Shown here piece by piece: positions 27,901 through 38,521 of a stretch of DNA of 64,000 nt (position 1 is its first letter; each line of letters opens with the position of its first letter). The position numbers and the translations under genes are program-made. The DNA is taken from contig NZ_CP129672.1 in the NCBI RefSeq assembly GCF_030505195.1, positions 5,180,501-5,244,500 of the forward strand. The letters run 5' to 3'. This stretch comes from Comamonas testosteroni. Lineage in GTDB: Bacteria > Pseudomonadota > Gammaproteobacteria > Burkholderiales > Burkholderiaceae_C. The notes beneath the pieces are model-generated. The model saw only the letters and a list, made by a program, of their open reading frames with translations. It was not told the origin of the DNA and ran no database searches.

Positions 27901-28416
27901 GTGGTGACACGGGTACATGCCGGTGCTTTGGAGTTTATTACTACTGCCAGCACAGTGATGGGGGAATGGCTCCACAAAATTGATATTGAACCCAATAAGT
28001 CAATGCGAGTGCTGGATCGCTATTTTTCAGATCCTCACGCGGTAGATGCTCAGGTGCTTTGCGGGGTTGTTTTTGAGGATGCTTATGGTGGTGCAGGCCT
28101 GAAAATTATTCTTGGTAAACCCGGGGATAATTCTGTTAGATCTGTTTGGTCCAATGGTGTTAATTCGATAAATAAGATTCCCAAAAAATCGGATGTGGTA
28201 CCGTTGGCTAAAACTGAAAAAAAATATGACTTGCCTTTGGCAGAGGATAAATTATTTTTTGAAAAATTATTTATAGAGAACTTGGTGAGAAGATTTACCT
28301 CCGATAGGAAATACAAAAAATTCCAGAGCGATCCAGCTGCATTTTTTGCTGATTCAAAGAAAATATATGGAAGGTTATTTGCTTGGATATACTTTGCGAG
28401 GGCAAAAAATGTTTAA
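24973..28416 (+). CDS. Large glycosyltransferase-like/HAD multidomain capsule protein
   Basis: About 1,147 residues from ATG at 24973 (a GTG at 24949 overlaps kpsD). Three parts can be seen. Residues 1-400 look like a capsule-synthesis/glycosyltransferase domain (FVWESPMYFLEEIFPGVKIIH and a later DGVYTISSSVGYQAAYWGKPVFSVG). About 440-640 is a HAD domain with DIFDTLLF and VISDMYLP, VLHVGDN-like ILHVGDNLQADV. The rest resembles the C-terminal part of COG5610 HAD proteins (YFLSRDGLIMKKAYD, SRRAVNLA, VDIGYAGTMQESLYEL). It is probably a polysaccharide assembly enzyme; the reaction is unknown. Confidence 0.75.
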   Translation: MKALYILEPAIELGNPEFRFATLRSSLVHQIKALRSNGAQTHLIAGEAVASRAMQDGYLEELNSVSAIDHFEWTQGENSFERSMRHQSKNYKEGEVERLRKIIESQLPSDFSPDIIFVWESPMYFLEEIFPGVKIIHQMPGFFSRSPFPELVKFDIGLLDKAAGAVCIEGKQPLVDEALEQLRSQDKSFFQSLNLVEPLVSGIKHKFQGLVLFPLQIDHYFMVDYLLQRRSQFDIVLDLLQKTPSNIGVLVTNYWSGNLRSAVLSTENVRYLRNKFSNFVYIEKFNTIQTVSQLLLPLVDGVYTISSSVGYQAAYWGKPVFSVGASHITKYNTAAHLEDFLYQVAKNISFYQDDLIKRDILGSHFPAEWIKEKPGHFSAWIEAFTSPTQSSPWTSDSQLLQDFTALRREQAYLRHSGFEKTINGAHTLTHCADLSAQIRKHDIVSFDIFDTLLFRPFKRPSDMFDFMAEDAAKLICRNDLHFKDVRRQSEKLAFEAAIGRGEGETHIDEIYEHFQVLTGCSFEEAEQVKALEMQLEYDLLYERKSARTAFNQAVSMGKRVIVISDMYLPQEFLEKILLKNGYQGYERIFVSSQVKQKKHSGRLFDHVLKELGVPAASILHVGDNLQADVIKAKERGIKPFHLVKASEVFEKSDSYKSIWSRDEERHSLDAQMLIAMVGNTLHDNPYLPSRRGTLFSGDAWRLGYYGFGMFLLGYAKWIMEQAIRDKMDRLYFLSRDGLIMKKAYDLLAKHYPDAPKSHYLLCSRRAVNLAKIRDESGIIDLLNVDYAQTSISHLLNARFGLKDSDVDTALLKQHGLALDSRVNAKHRPVLKEILLAHKQKIFAIAQRERENYLQYLEDEDLFDDGNVAIVDIGYAGTMQESLYELTDRRKPIQGYYLMTFRQALQRVEKKGLSAKAYLANFVDRHDTFHPFCRFVPLYETLFSNTETTFLKMEKDWNGALKPVHMNRFPQEETRENVVTRVHAGALEFITTASTVMGEWLHKIDIEPNKSMRVLDRYFSDPHAVDAQVLCGVVFEDAYGGAGLKIILGKPGDNSVRSVWSNGVNSINKIPKKSDVVPLAKTEKKYDLPLAEDKLFFEKLFIENLVRRFTSDRKYKKFQSDPAAFFADSKKIYGRLFAWIYFARAKNV

Positions 28417-30400
28417 GCGAGGCGATCCGTTTTTGCGTTCTGTGGAGCGTGAAGTCAATACCAAGATTATTTGTCAGCAAAGCTTGAACGAACTCGAGGA
28501 GGAGTATGCAGGAGGAGGGGATGATTTCTATAAAAAAATTGTAGTGGCATGTGCAATGATGAAGCTGTATCCAAGCAAAGTGCGCGGATACCTAATATCT
28601 TATGATGCTCTCTCTTATTTGGGTTTTAATGAAGACTCGCTGTATATACTTGATAAGGTCGATCGGTTATTTGGTAGTGATATGGGGGTCGCTGCGAGAA
28701 AATTAGATCGTTTAATTAAGACGAATAGATTTTCTGAAATTTACGATCTGATTAATAGTAGGTTAGATATTTTTATATCTCACTCGAAAAAAGATAATAG
28801 ATTTTTTAATAATTTAAAGAAATTTGCAGAAATAACTAAAGATAAAACTCTGTTGGGGTTGCTTGCATTGCCAAGTTCTCCAGTAGAGGATTTGGATTCT
28901 TCATTTTTTAAGGTATTTGATTTTTCTGAGCAGAACAAGCTTTTAGATGTTTTGATTGGAAAGAGGCGGTGGAAGGATTGCGAGTATGCAATCTGGGAAT
29001 TTTACCGAATGGGTAACAGAACTTATGAGTTTTTTGTTAAGTCGGTTGAAGAGCTTCCATATGAAAATTTCTTCACTCCACGGGTAATGTTTTTTAGAAT
29101 GGATGCATTTAAAAATCATCCTGGGGTAATTTATTTTTTTGAGAAGTCATTTCAATCCGTATTTAATAGATGTGAAATATCTTATGCGGTTGATATTTTT
29201 AGAAATGCGGTTCTTCATATTGGATTTACAGACGCGCTGATTCATGCTGGGGCTAGACTTGCAGCGTTGGGCGGGGACGTAGGTGTAGATAATGAGGCGT
29301 TCTGGGCCGAGAAAATTAAGAGGATCCCAGCGACAATCATTTGTATGACTCGAGCACATCAAGTGGCGGGATGGCGAGGAGAAAAAGAGAGAGCAAGAGC
29401 AATAAGATATTTTGCCGAAAAAAATGGCATTCATCTCCCGCTTGAGAAGGAGTCCTGTGAAAATCGTAGAGGGCGAGTTGCTGTCTGCGTCTCTGGTCAA
29501 TTAAGAGGTTCTTGGCGAGATTTTATTGAGAATACAAACTCAATCTCAAAAAAAATTGATGCAGATGTATTTGTAGATATATGGAATGAAAGTGTTCTTG
29601 CTCCGCCAAGATTTGCGCAACTAAATAGGTATCTAGGTGAGCTCGTTAATGAGCTTCCAGTTGAGTATCGCTCAGCGCATGAGTTTTCGAAAAAATTTCC
29701 TAAAGTCTTCAAGAGAATTACTGAGCGCGTTTCAAGAAAGATTGATGCAAAATATTTCTCTGAATCAATTGATAACTCTCATATAAACCTACACTCTGCC
29801 TTCGAATTCGAAGAACAGTGTGTTGAAAAATTTCCAGGCCTAAGACTGAAGGCCGGATTTAATCAAGCAAAAATGTATTTTTTACTTGATCAGGTTTTTA
29901 GATCTATGTCTAATCATGAAGTGAGAGTTAGAGATAGATATGATGTCGTTATACGGTGCCGGCCTGATATGGAAATAGATTTACCAAGTATGGATAAATT
30001 TATTGAGGCTGTGAGAGATCAGAGGAATTTGATATATGTGACCTATCTAACACCGATGGGATTTGGAGATCAGTTTGCAATTGGTTCTCGTGAGGCGATG
30101 GAGGTATATTCTGGTGTTTGGCGGAAGTTGGTTGAGAGTGGAATTTTTAGATATGAAGAGTATTTTGAATCATCAGTGGAGGTTAACGCCGCTGAGGAGT
30201 TGTTGGCGGCTCACCTTGTGTCAAATGGTATAGATGTTCGAGTGCTAAGGCCTCGGAAAAGCATATTTTCTGCGCCTGTGATTTTAAGCGAGGTTGATAT
30301 ATCAAATGAGCTTAAGGAAGATCTGGAATGTATTGGTGATCCGAAATTAGAATTATTCTATGATGCTTATCAAAAATTTTATTCTGAGAGGATATTGTGA
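28409..30400 (+). CDS. Large AT-rich capsule-locus protein, possibly a glycosyltransferase
   Basis: 663 residues from ATG at 28409, with GAGGG upstream; it overlaps the previous stop. The coding sequence is much richer in A and T than the rest of the window, with AAA, ATT and GAT codons dominant. Residues to about 360 are helical with TPR-like character and no recognised motif. The C-terminal half has VAVCVSGQLRGSWRDF, ADVFVDIWNE, YDVVIRCRPDMEIDLP and FGDQFAIGSREAM, a pattern I have seen in putative capsule glycosyltransferases. Function not assigned. Confidence 0.6.
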   Translation: MFKRGDPFLRSVEREVNTKIICQQSLNELEEEYAGGGDDFYKKIVVACAMMKLYPSKVRGYLISYDALSYLGFNEDSLYILDKVDRLFGSDMGVAARKLDRLIKTNRFSEIYDLINSRLDIFISHSKKDNRFFNNLKKFAEITKDKTLLGLLALPSSPVEDLDSSFFKVFDFSEQNKLLDVLIGKRRWKDCEYAIWEFYRMGNRTYEFFVKSVEELPYENFFTPRVMFFRMDAFKNHPGVIYFFEKSFQSVFNRCEISYAVDIFRNAVLHIGFTDALIHAGARLAALGGDVGVDNEAFWAEKIKRIPATIICMTRAHQVAGWRGEKERARAIRYFAEKNGIHLPLEKESCENRRGRVAVCVSGQLRGSWRDFIENTNSISKKIDADVFVDIWNESVLAPPRFAQLNRYLGELVNELPVEYRSAHEFSKKFPKVFKRITERVSRKIDAKYFSESIDNSHINLHSAFEFEEQCVEKFPGLRLKAGFNQAKMYFLLDQVFRSMSNHEVRVRDRYDVVIRCRPDMEIDLPSMDKFIEAVRDQRNLIYVTYLTPMGFGDQFAIGSREAMEVYSGVWRKLVESGIFRYEEYFESSVEVNAAEELLAAHLVSNGIDVRVLRPRKSIFSAPVILSEVDISNELKEDLECIGDPKLELFYDAYQKFYSERIL

Positions 30401-31116
30401 TTATTTTCACTATGGCAGGCCTGAGCAGTAGATTTTCCAAAGCTGGTTACCAAGTTCCGAAGTATGCTCTTGAGCTAGATGGTATTACACTTTTTGAGTG
30501 GGCTACTCGCTCATTTGAACGTTATTTTGATTGCGAGCAATTTCTTTTTGTGGTCCGTCCAGATAATTTTGCTCAGTCTTTTGTTGAAAATGCGGTACAA
30601 AAGCTCGGTATCCGTAACTACGAAATTTTCAGCTTAGACGGTGATACGCGTGGACAAGCCGAAACGGCATATCTGGCATTACGGTCTCATGGCGATGATT
30701 TTCCGATAACGGTATTCAATATCGACACCATTCGCTATGACTATCGCAAGCCAGATTTTCTGTCCGAGTGCGATGGCTACCTGGAGGTGTTCCGTGGTGA
30801 AGGGGAGCACTGGTCGTTTGTGGAGCCGGGCCTCGGGGCTTCGGTGATTCGCACTACAGAAAAGGACCGTATTTCCGATCTGTGTAGCGATGGACTGTAC
30901 TACTTTAAGAGTCAACAACAGTTTTGCAGTATCTTTGAGCAAGCTATCGCAGCCAATGAGCAGGTGAAGGGGGAGTTCTATATTGCGCCGTTATACAACC
31001 GTTTGATCGACGAGGGGGGAGTGGTCAAGTACGAGGTAATCGGTCCGGAGCAGATCGATTTCTGTGGCACCCCAGACGAGTATGAGGAATTGTTGAAAAA
31101 AAAGGCGCTGGCATGA
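30397..31116 (+). CDS. Nucleotidyltransferase-like protein of the capsule locus
   Basis: A 239-residue protein from a GTG at 30397 that overlaps the previous stop by 4 bases (GTGA). The N-terminus VIIFTMAGLSSRFSKAGYQVPKYALELDGITLFEWAT is the nucleotidyltransferase signature (a G-x-S-x-R-F loop and a PK motif), with a TVFNIDTIRYDY metal-binding Asp region and FCGTPDEYEELLK at the end. It probably activates a phosphorylated sugar, polyol or base. It forms a coupled run with the phosphatase and nucleotidyltransferase-kinase genes. Confidence 0.7.
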   Translation: MIIFTMAGLSSRFSKAGYQVPKYALELDGITLFEWATRSFERYFDCEQFLFVVRPDNFAQSFVENAVQKLGIRNYEIFSLDGDTRGQAETAYLALRSHGDDFPITVFNIDTIRYDYRKPDFLSECDGYLEVFRGEGEHWSFVEPGLGASVIRTTEKDRISDLCSDGLYYFKSQQQFCSIFEQAIAANEQVKGEFYIAPLYNRLIDEGGVVKYEVIGPEQIDFCGTPDEYEELLKKKALA

Positions 31117-31480
31117 AAAGAATCGTGATGGATCTGGATGAGACTATTTGCTCTACCGTAAATGGTGATTATGCCAACTCCATACCCAAGCCGGATGTGA
31201 TAGAGCGCATGCGCGAATTCAAGGCACAGGGATTTGAGATTGTGATCAGCACGAGCCGCAATATGCGCACGTATGAAGGCAATGTTGGCAAGATCAATGC
31301 CAATACGCTGCCGATTATTCTCGGCTGGCTGGATAAGCACAAAGTGCCGTATGACGAGATCTATACCGGAAAGCCTTGGTGTGGAACCGATGGTTTCTAC
31401 GTGGATGATCGAGCTTTGCGGCCTGACGAGTTCGTGCAGTTGTCCGTGGCGGATATTCGGAAGCTGGTGGGGATCAAGAG

Positions 31481-31484
<4 letters not shown>
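31113..31484 (+). CDS. EcbF/BcbF-like capsule biosynthesis phosphatase (HAD)
   Basis: A 123-residue HAD protein with motif I DLDETICST (Asp-Leu-Asp) at about residues 7-15, motif II STSRNMR and motif III/IV GFYVDDRAL. The small size and the YDEIYTGKPWCG ending match the capsule phosphatase family named EcbF/BcbF in Pasteurellaceae. ATGA joins it to the gene before and the gene after. It would dephosphorylate a capsule precursor. Confidence 0.78.
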
Positions 31485-33882
<2,398 letters not shown>

Positions 33883-33915
33883 GCCGCGATGTATCGCGGC
33901 TTTCTCTGATTTTTT
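33883..33915 (+). terminator. Terminator after kdsA
   Basis: GCCGCGAT and ATCGCGGC (8 bp, 2-base loop) directly follow the kdsA stop, followed by TTTCTCTGATTTTTT. Confidence 0.8.
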
Positions 33916-33920
33916 ATAAA

Positions 33921-33961
33921 AATGGCTGCTATCGCTTGTTTGATAAGCGGTAGTAGCTATT
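33921..33961. repeat. AGCTGCTA-family hairpin between kdsA and kdsBC
   Basis: A 17-bp stem with three G-U pairs, AATGGCTGCTATCGCTT against AAGCGGTAGTAGCTATT, with a 7-base loop and a T-rich tail. It may act as a second terminator or mRNA processing element. Confidence 0.7.
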
Positions 33962-33980
33962 GTTTTTATATTTATTGAAT

Positions 33981-35315
33981 ATGCAACATGCTCTGACGGA
34001 GCCCACTTCGGACGCTTATTCCAGGAGCGGTGCTGGCATAGGTACAGCAGTAGCTATTGTGATTCCGGCGCGCTATGGCTCGACCCGGTTGCCCGGAAAG
34101 CCTCTGGCTGACATTGCGGGCAAACCCATGATTCAGCATGTGTACGAGCGCGCGTGCCAGGTTGCAGGTGTGCAGGCCGTACTGGTCGCAACCGATGATG
34201 ATCGGGTGGCGCAAGCCGTGCAGGCATTTGGCGGTCGCTGGGTAATGACCTCTAAGGATCATCCGTCCGGCACGGACCGCCTGGCTGAGGTGATGGCTCA
34301 GGTCCCCGCAGACATTTATGTCAATCTGCAGGGTGATGAGCCGCTGGTGCGCCCCGGGGATGTGCAGCGATTGGTGGACGGCATGCTGGCTGATGCCAGC
34401 GTGGCTGTGGGAACGCTCTGCCATTCGATCGATGGACAGGAAGCACTGAACCCGAATACGGTGAAGGTGGTTTTGGCCGATAACGGCGACGCGTTGTATT
34501 TCAGCCGTTCACCGATTCCCTATCCACGTGATCCGCAGGAAGCCACCTATCTCAAGCATGTGGGCGTCTATGCCTATCGCCGCGAAGTGCTGGAGCGCTA
34601 TTCCGGCTTGCCTCAGCCCATGGCCGAGAAGGCCGAAAAGCTCGAACAGTTGCGTCTCATGGCTGCCGGTCTGAAGATTCGTGCCTATGCAGTAGAGCCT
34701 ACGGGGCCTGGCGTCGATACGCCCGAGTGTCTGGAGCGCGTGCGCGCGCTGCTGGAAGGGCGTGAGCCGGAGCCGCGGCCGACGCTGGCTGATGTTCGCC
34801 TAGTGATTACCGATGTGGATGGGGTGCTGACCGATGGCGGGCTGTTTTATGACGCTACTGGCGAGTGCATGAAGCGCTTTCACGTGCGAGATGGTCTCGG
34901 GATGAAGTTGCTGGAGGAAAGCGGCGTGCGTGTGGCCGTGCTCTCCGGCCGTGACTCGGCCACGCTGCGCAAGCGTGTTGCCGATTTGGGCCTGACTCTG
35001 TGCATGCTGGGCGTCAAGGACAAGGCCGCTGCTTGTCGTGAACTGATGTCCCAGGCTGGAGTGCAGGCAGAACAAACAGTCTGTATTGGTGACGACAGCA
35101 TTGATTTGCCGGCCTTTTCGGCCTGCGGCCTGAGCTTTGCCGTACCTGATGCCCCGGTTTACGTACGCCAGGCGGCAAGCGGTGTGTTACAGACCCCGGG
35201 CGGGCAGGGTGCATTTCGTGAGTTGGCAGACGCCATCCTCGCTGCACAGGGCAAACAAGACGTGATCGGCTCTGCCGAAGGCTATGCAGGCGTGATGTCT
35301 GCCATGACTCAATGA
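33981..35315 (+). CDS. kdsB-kdsC: Bifunctional CMP-KDO synthetase and KDO-8-phosphate phosphatase
   Basis: A 444-residue fusion. Residues about 23-260 are KdsB (VIPARYGSTRLPGKPLADIAGKPMIQHVYERA; ATDDDRVA; NLQGDEPL; FSRSPIP). Residues about 275-430 are KdsC, a HAD phosphatase (VITDVDGVLTDGGLFYDA; AVLSGRDS; CIGDDSIDLP). The two enzymes act at successive steps: KdsC makes free KDO, which KdsB then activates with CTP. The linker is short (REPEPRPTLADV). These genes are usually separate. Start ATG at 33981. Confidence 0.95.
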   Translation: MQHALTEPTSDAYSRSGAGIGTAVAIVIPARYGSTRLPGKPLADIAGKPMIQHVYERACQVAGVQAVLVATDDDRVAQAVQAFGGRWVMTSKDHPSGTDRLAEVMAQVPADIYVNLQGDEPLVRPGDVQRLVDGMLADASVAVGTLCHSIDGQEALNPNTVKVVLADNGDALYFSRSPIPYPRDPQEATYLKHVGVYAYRREVLERYSGLPQPMAEKAEKLEQLRLMAAGLKIRAYAVEPTGPGVDTPECLERVRALLEGREPEPRPTLADVRLVITDVDGVLTDGGLFYDATGECMKRFHVRDGLGMKLLEESGVRVAVLSGRDSATLRKRVADLGLTLCMLGVKDKAAACRELMSQAGVQAEQTVCIGDDSIDLPAFSACGLSFAVPDAPVYVRQAASGVLQTPGGQGAFRELADAILAAQGKQDVIGSAEGYAGVMSAMTQ

Positions 35316-35336
35316 CGAACAGAGGGAAGTAGACAC

Positions 35337-36329
35337 ATGGACATGAAAGTGAAGAACGATACTGCAGGCGATGCTTTGGCTATTGCGCAAGAAACGCTGG
35401 ACATAGAGATCGAAGCACTGCGCCGTATGCGCTCGCGTATGGATGCCCGTTTCAACGATGCGGTGGAGATGGTGTTGTCCATGCAGGGACGCGTGGTGGT
35501 GGTGGGCATGGGCAAGTCCGGCATCATTGGGCAGAAGATTGCCGCCACGCTGGCATCCACAGGAACACCAGCCTTTTTTGTGCACCCGGGAGAGGCATTC
35601 CACGGCGACCTGGGCATGATCAAGCCCATCGATGTGGCGCTGCTGATTTCCAATTCAGGCGAAACGGAAGAAGTGCTGCGCATTCTCCCGTTCCTGGAGC
35701 ATCAGAAGAACAGGATCATTGCCTTGACCGGCAAGATGGAGTCCACACTGGCACGCCATTCGCACGTCGTACTGGATGTTGGGGTAGAGCGTGAAGCTTG
35801 CAAAAACAATCTGGCTCCTACCAGCTCAACCACCAATACGCTGGCCATGGGCGATGCCCTGGCGGTTGCCTTGACGGTCAAGCGCGATTTCCAGCCTGAG
35901 GATTTTGCGCGCTTCCATCCCGGGGGGAGCCTGGGGCGCCGCCTGCTGACGAGCGTATGCGATGTCATGCAAAAAGGGCCGTTGCCTGTGTGTTCCCCCG
36001 ATGCATCGTTCCGCGATGTGGTGACCTCTATCACCTATGGCCGCATGGGACTGACTTTGGTGATGGATGGAGAAGCGCTGCGAGGCATCATCACGGATGG
36101 CGACCTCCGCAGGGCGTTCGGTGCCCAGGATGATGTGAAGCTTTTGAGTGCTCAGCACATGATGTCATCGAACCCTCTGACGATTGGTGAAGAGGTTCGT
36201 TTTGCAGAAGCCGAAGCCTTCATGAGGGAAAAAGAGGTGGGGGCTCTGGTTGTGAAGAATGGCGGAGGTCAAGTGACGGGCGTGCTTCAGATCTATGGTC
36301 TGAAGGGCGAATCTTCTCCGGCAGTTTGA
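35337..36329 (+). CDS. kpsF: Arabinose-5-phosphate isomerase
   Basis: A 330-residue SIS plus two-CBS protein, converting ribulose-5-phosphate to arabinose-5-phosphate for KdsA. The SIS domain has VVVGMGKSGIIGQKIAATLASTGTPAFFVHPGEAFHGDLGM and LISNSGETEE. CBS motifs follow: DVMQKGPLPVCSPDA and HMMSSNPLTIG. The CBS region may sense a nucleotide. Ribosome site GAGGGA upstream of ATG at 35337. The name kpsF is used for the capsule-locus copy; the LPS copy is kdsD. Confidence 0.95.
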   Translation: MDMKVKNDTAGDALAIAQETLDIEIEALRRMRSRMDARFNDAVEMVLSMQGRVVVVGMGKSGIIGQKIAATLASTGTPAFFVHPGEAFHGDLGMIKPIDVALLISNSGETEEVLRILPFLEHQKNRIIALTGKMESTLARHSHVVLDVGVEREACKNNLAPTSSTTNTLAMGDALAVALTVKRDFQPEDFARFHPGGSLGRRLLTSVCDVMQKGPLPVCSPDASFRDVVTSITYGRMGLTLVMDGEALRGIITDGDLRRAFGAQDDVKLLSAQHMMSSNPLTIGEEVRFAEAEAFMREKEVGALVVKNGGGQVTGVLQIYGLKGESSPAV

Positions 36330-36330
36330 T

Positions 36331-38424
36331 ATGAGGTTCGGGATTCTCTCGAAGGGTATTGGCAGAATCCCTTTCCTTGATAGGTTGGCGGGCGCTGATG
36401 TTTCGCGCCTGTCTTCCTGGCTCCGGTTGGATGTGGATGCTGTGGCCGGGTGGGGCCTGCGCCCCAGCACACGCAAGGCCATCGCTTACGCAAGCAAGCA
36501 TGGGCTGCCTTATGTGGCGCTGGAAGACGGCTTTCTGCGCTCCTTTGGCACCGGCGAGCATTTCCCGCCGCTGTCGCTGGTGGTCGATGACGCCGGCATC
36601 TATTACGACTGCACTAGGCCCAGTGCGCTGGAGCGCTTGCTGAGCAGCGATGCCGATGTGCGGGCTGCGGATGCCGCGCTGGTGCGGCAGGCCCGCGAGA
36701 AATTGCTGGTCGAGGGACTGAGCAAGTACAACCATGCACCTGAGCTGCCTGAGGGCATGCTGCGCAGCGAAGATGTTCAGCGGGTGCTGGTGGTGGACCA
36801 GACGGCGGGCGATATGAGCGTAGCCAAGGGCGGTGCGGATGCCGCTACGTTCAACGCCATGCTGGCCGCTGCGCTGGCCGAGAACCCGCAGGCCACGGTC
36901 TATGTCAAGACCCATCCCGAGGTGACTTCGGGCCGCAAGGGTGGCTATCTGACCGGCGTGCAGCCCGATGCCCGCACGGTGGTGTTGCGTGATGCGGTCA
37001 ACCCGATGAGCCTGATTGCGCAGGTGGACAAGGTCTATGTGGTCAGCTCGACCATGGGCTTCGAGGCCTTGCTGGCCCACAAGCCGGTCGTCTGTTTTGG
37101 CGTGCCCTGGTATGCGGGCTGGGGTGTGACGGATGATCGCCAGCCGCAGCATCCCGCCATGTTGCGTCGCGCCGCTCGCCGACGCTCGGTGGACGAGTTG
37201 TTTGCCGCCGGCTATATGCACTACAGCCGCTATCTGAATCCGGAAACCCGGCAGCGCGGCAACGTACTGGATGTGATGGAGTGGCTGCAGCGTCAGCGCC
37301 AGGTGGCTCGGCGCTTTGGCGGGCGCATGATTGTGGTGGGCTTTCGGCGCTGGAAGGCCGCGAACGTGAAGGCCATGCTGTCGCTGTATCCCGGCAAGGT
37401 GGTCTTCGTCAAGAATGTTGCTGCGGCCAGGGTTTTGCAGCCTGGCGGTGAAGATTGCCTGATCTGCTGGGGCCGGGTGCCGCCTGAAGGTGTGCAGCAG
37501 TTGGCGGATGCAGCGGGGGTGCGCCTGCTTCGCATGGAGGATGGCTTTGTTCGCTCGGTGGGCCTGGGCTCCGATCTGATTCCACCGCAGTCCTTTGTGC
37601 TGGATGCCAAGGGCATCTATTTCGACCCGGGTCAGCCCTCGGAGCTGGAGGATTTGCTCAACACCCGGCCATTCACGGCGCAGGATCTGGAGCGTGCTCG
37701 CAAGGTGCGCACCTTTATCGTCGAGCATGGCATCACCAAGTACAACCTCGCGCCCAATCGTCCTGTGAACTGGTTCAACCAGGATCGCCCGCAGGCCGGT
37801 CGGCAGGTGGTGCTGGTGCCAGGGCAGGTGGAAGACGATGCCTCCATTCGCTTTGGTTGCGATGCTGAGGGTGTTTGCACAAATCTGGGTCTGATCCAGG
37901 CGGCGCGCGCTGCGTTTCCTCATGCATTCATTGTCTTCAAGCCGCATCCCGATGTGAGCAGCGGCAATCGCAAGGGCCATGTCGAACCGGCCCAGGCTTT
38001 GCAGTATGCCGATCACATTGAACAGGGCGCTTCGGTGGTCAGTTGTATCGAGGCCTGCGACGTGGTGGTGACCATGACCTCATTGACGGGCTTTGATGCC
38101 TTGTTGCGCAACAAGCAGGTGGTTGTGCATGGGCGCCCGTTCTACGCAGGCTGGGGTCTGACGCAGGACCGCTTGCCTGTGCCGCGCCGCAGCCGCCCGC
38201 TGTTGCTGGATGAGCTGGTTGCCGGGGCGCTGCTGCACTACCCCTTGTATTGGGATCCGAAGCTCAGGGGCTATACCAGCTGCGAAGCGGTGCTCAGGCG
38301 TTTGCTGGAGCAGCGTACGGCGCTGGAGCAGTCTGGCGGCTTGCAGGGTTTGAAGTCCGGCTGGTTGCGGCGGCAATGGCGTAAATCAAGGGTATTGCTT
38401 CGGTCGATTATGTCGGGTTGGTGA
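36331..38424 (+). CDS. kpsC: Capsule beta-KDO transferase KpsC
   Basis: A 697-residue protein built from two related halves. Each contains an E-D-G-F-(L/V)-R-S block (ALEDGFLRSFGTGEHFPPLSLVVDDAGIYYD near residue 62; RMEDGFVRSVGLGSDLIPPQSFVLDAKGIYFD near 395) and a later PVVCFGVPWYAGWG / VVVHGRPFYAGWG block. KpsC adds the alternating beta-KDO linker on the lipid anchor using CMP-KDO, so kdsA, kdsBC and kpsF feed it. Length and duplication match the family. It starts 1 base after the kpsF stop. Confidence 0.96.
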   Translation: MRFGILSKGIGRIPFLDRLAGADVSRLSSWLRLDVDAVAGWGLRPSTRKAIAYASKHGLPYVALEDGFLRSFGTGEHFPPLSLVVDDAGIYYDCTRPSALERLLSSDADVRAADAALVRQAREKLLVEGLSKYNHAPELPEGMLRSEDVQRVLVVDQTAGDMSVAKGGADAATFNAMLAAALAENPQATVYVKTHPEVTSGRKGGYLTGVQPDARTVVLRDAVNPMSLIAQVDKVYVVSSTMGFEALLAHKPVVCFGVPWYAGWGVTDDRQPQHPAMLRRAARRRSVDELFAAGYMHYSRYLNPETRQRGNVLDVMEWLQRQRQVARRFGGRMIVVGFRRWKAANVKAMLSLYPGKVVFVKNVAAARVLQPGGEDCLICWGRVPPEGVQQLADAAGVRLLRMEDGFVRSVGLGSDLIPPQSFVLDAKGIYFDPGQPSELEDLLNTRPFTAQDLERARKVRTFIVEHGITKYNLAPNRPVNWFNQDRPQAGRQVVLVPGQVEDDASIRFGCDAEGVCTNLGLIQAARAAFPHAFIVFKPHPDVSSGNRKGHVEPAQALQYADHIEQGASVVSCIEACDVVVTMTSLTGFDALLRNKQVVVHGRPFYAGWGLTQDRLPVPRRSRPLLLDELVAGALLHYPLYWDPKLRGYTSCEAVLRRLLEQRTALEQSGGLQGLKSGWLRRQWRKSRVLLRSIMSGW

Positions 38425-38483
38425 TACTTACCTTTTTTTGCATTTATTTTTCATCGATTTGTTGTCATCACGCAGTGATGTGC

Positions 38484-38521
38484 AGGGGTGTACTCGGTGA
38501 AACCCCTAAAATATCGGGGTC
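38484..38521 (+). promoter_or_regulatory. Overlapping inverted repeats in the kpsS leader
   Basis: AGGGGT (38484-38489) can pair with ACCCCT (38502-38507), and the same ACCCC can instead pair with GGGGT (38516-38520) directly before the kpsS ATG. The two structures are mutually exclusive. CATCAC-GCA-GTGATG (38466-38480) is another inverted repeat just upstream. Confidence 0.35.

Noticed and set aside
36220..38016. A 598-codon minus-strand frame over kpsF and kpsC
   Set aside because: Shadow frame; kpsC on the plus strand has duplicated EDGF-type motifs and the expected length.
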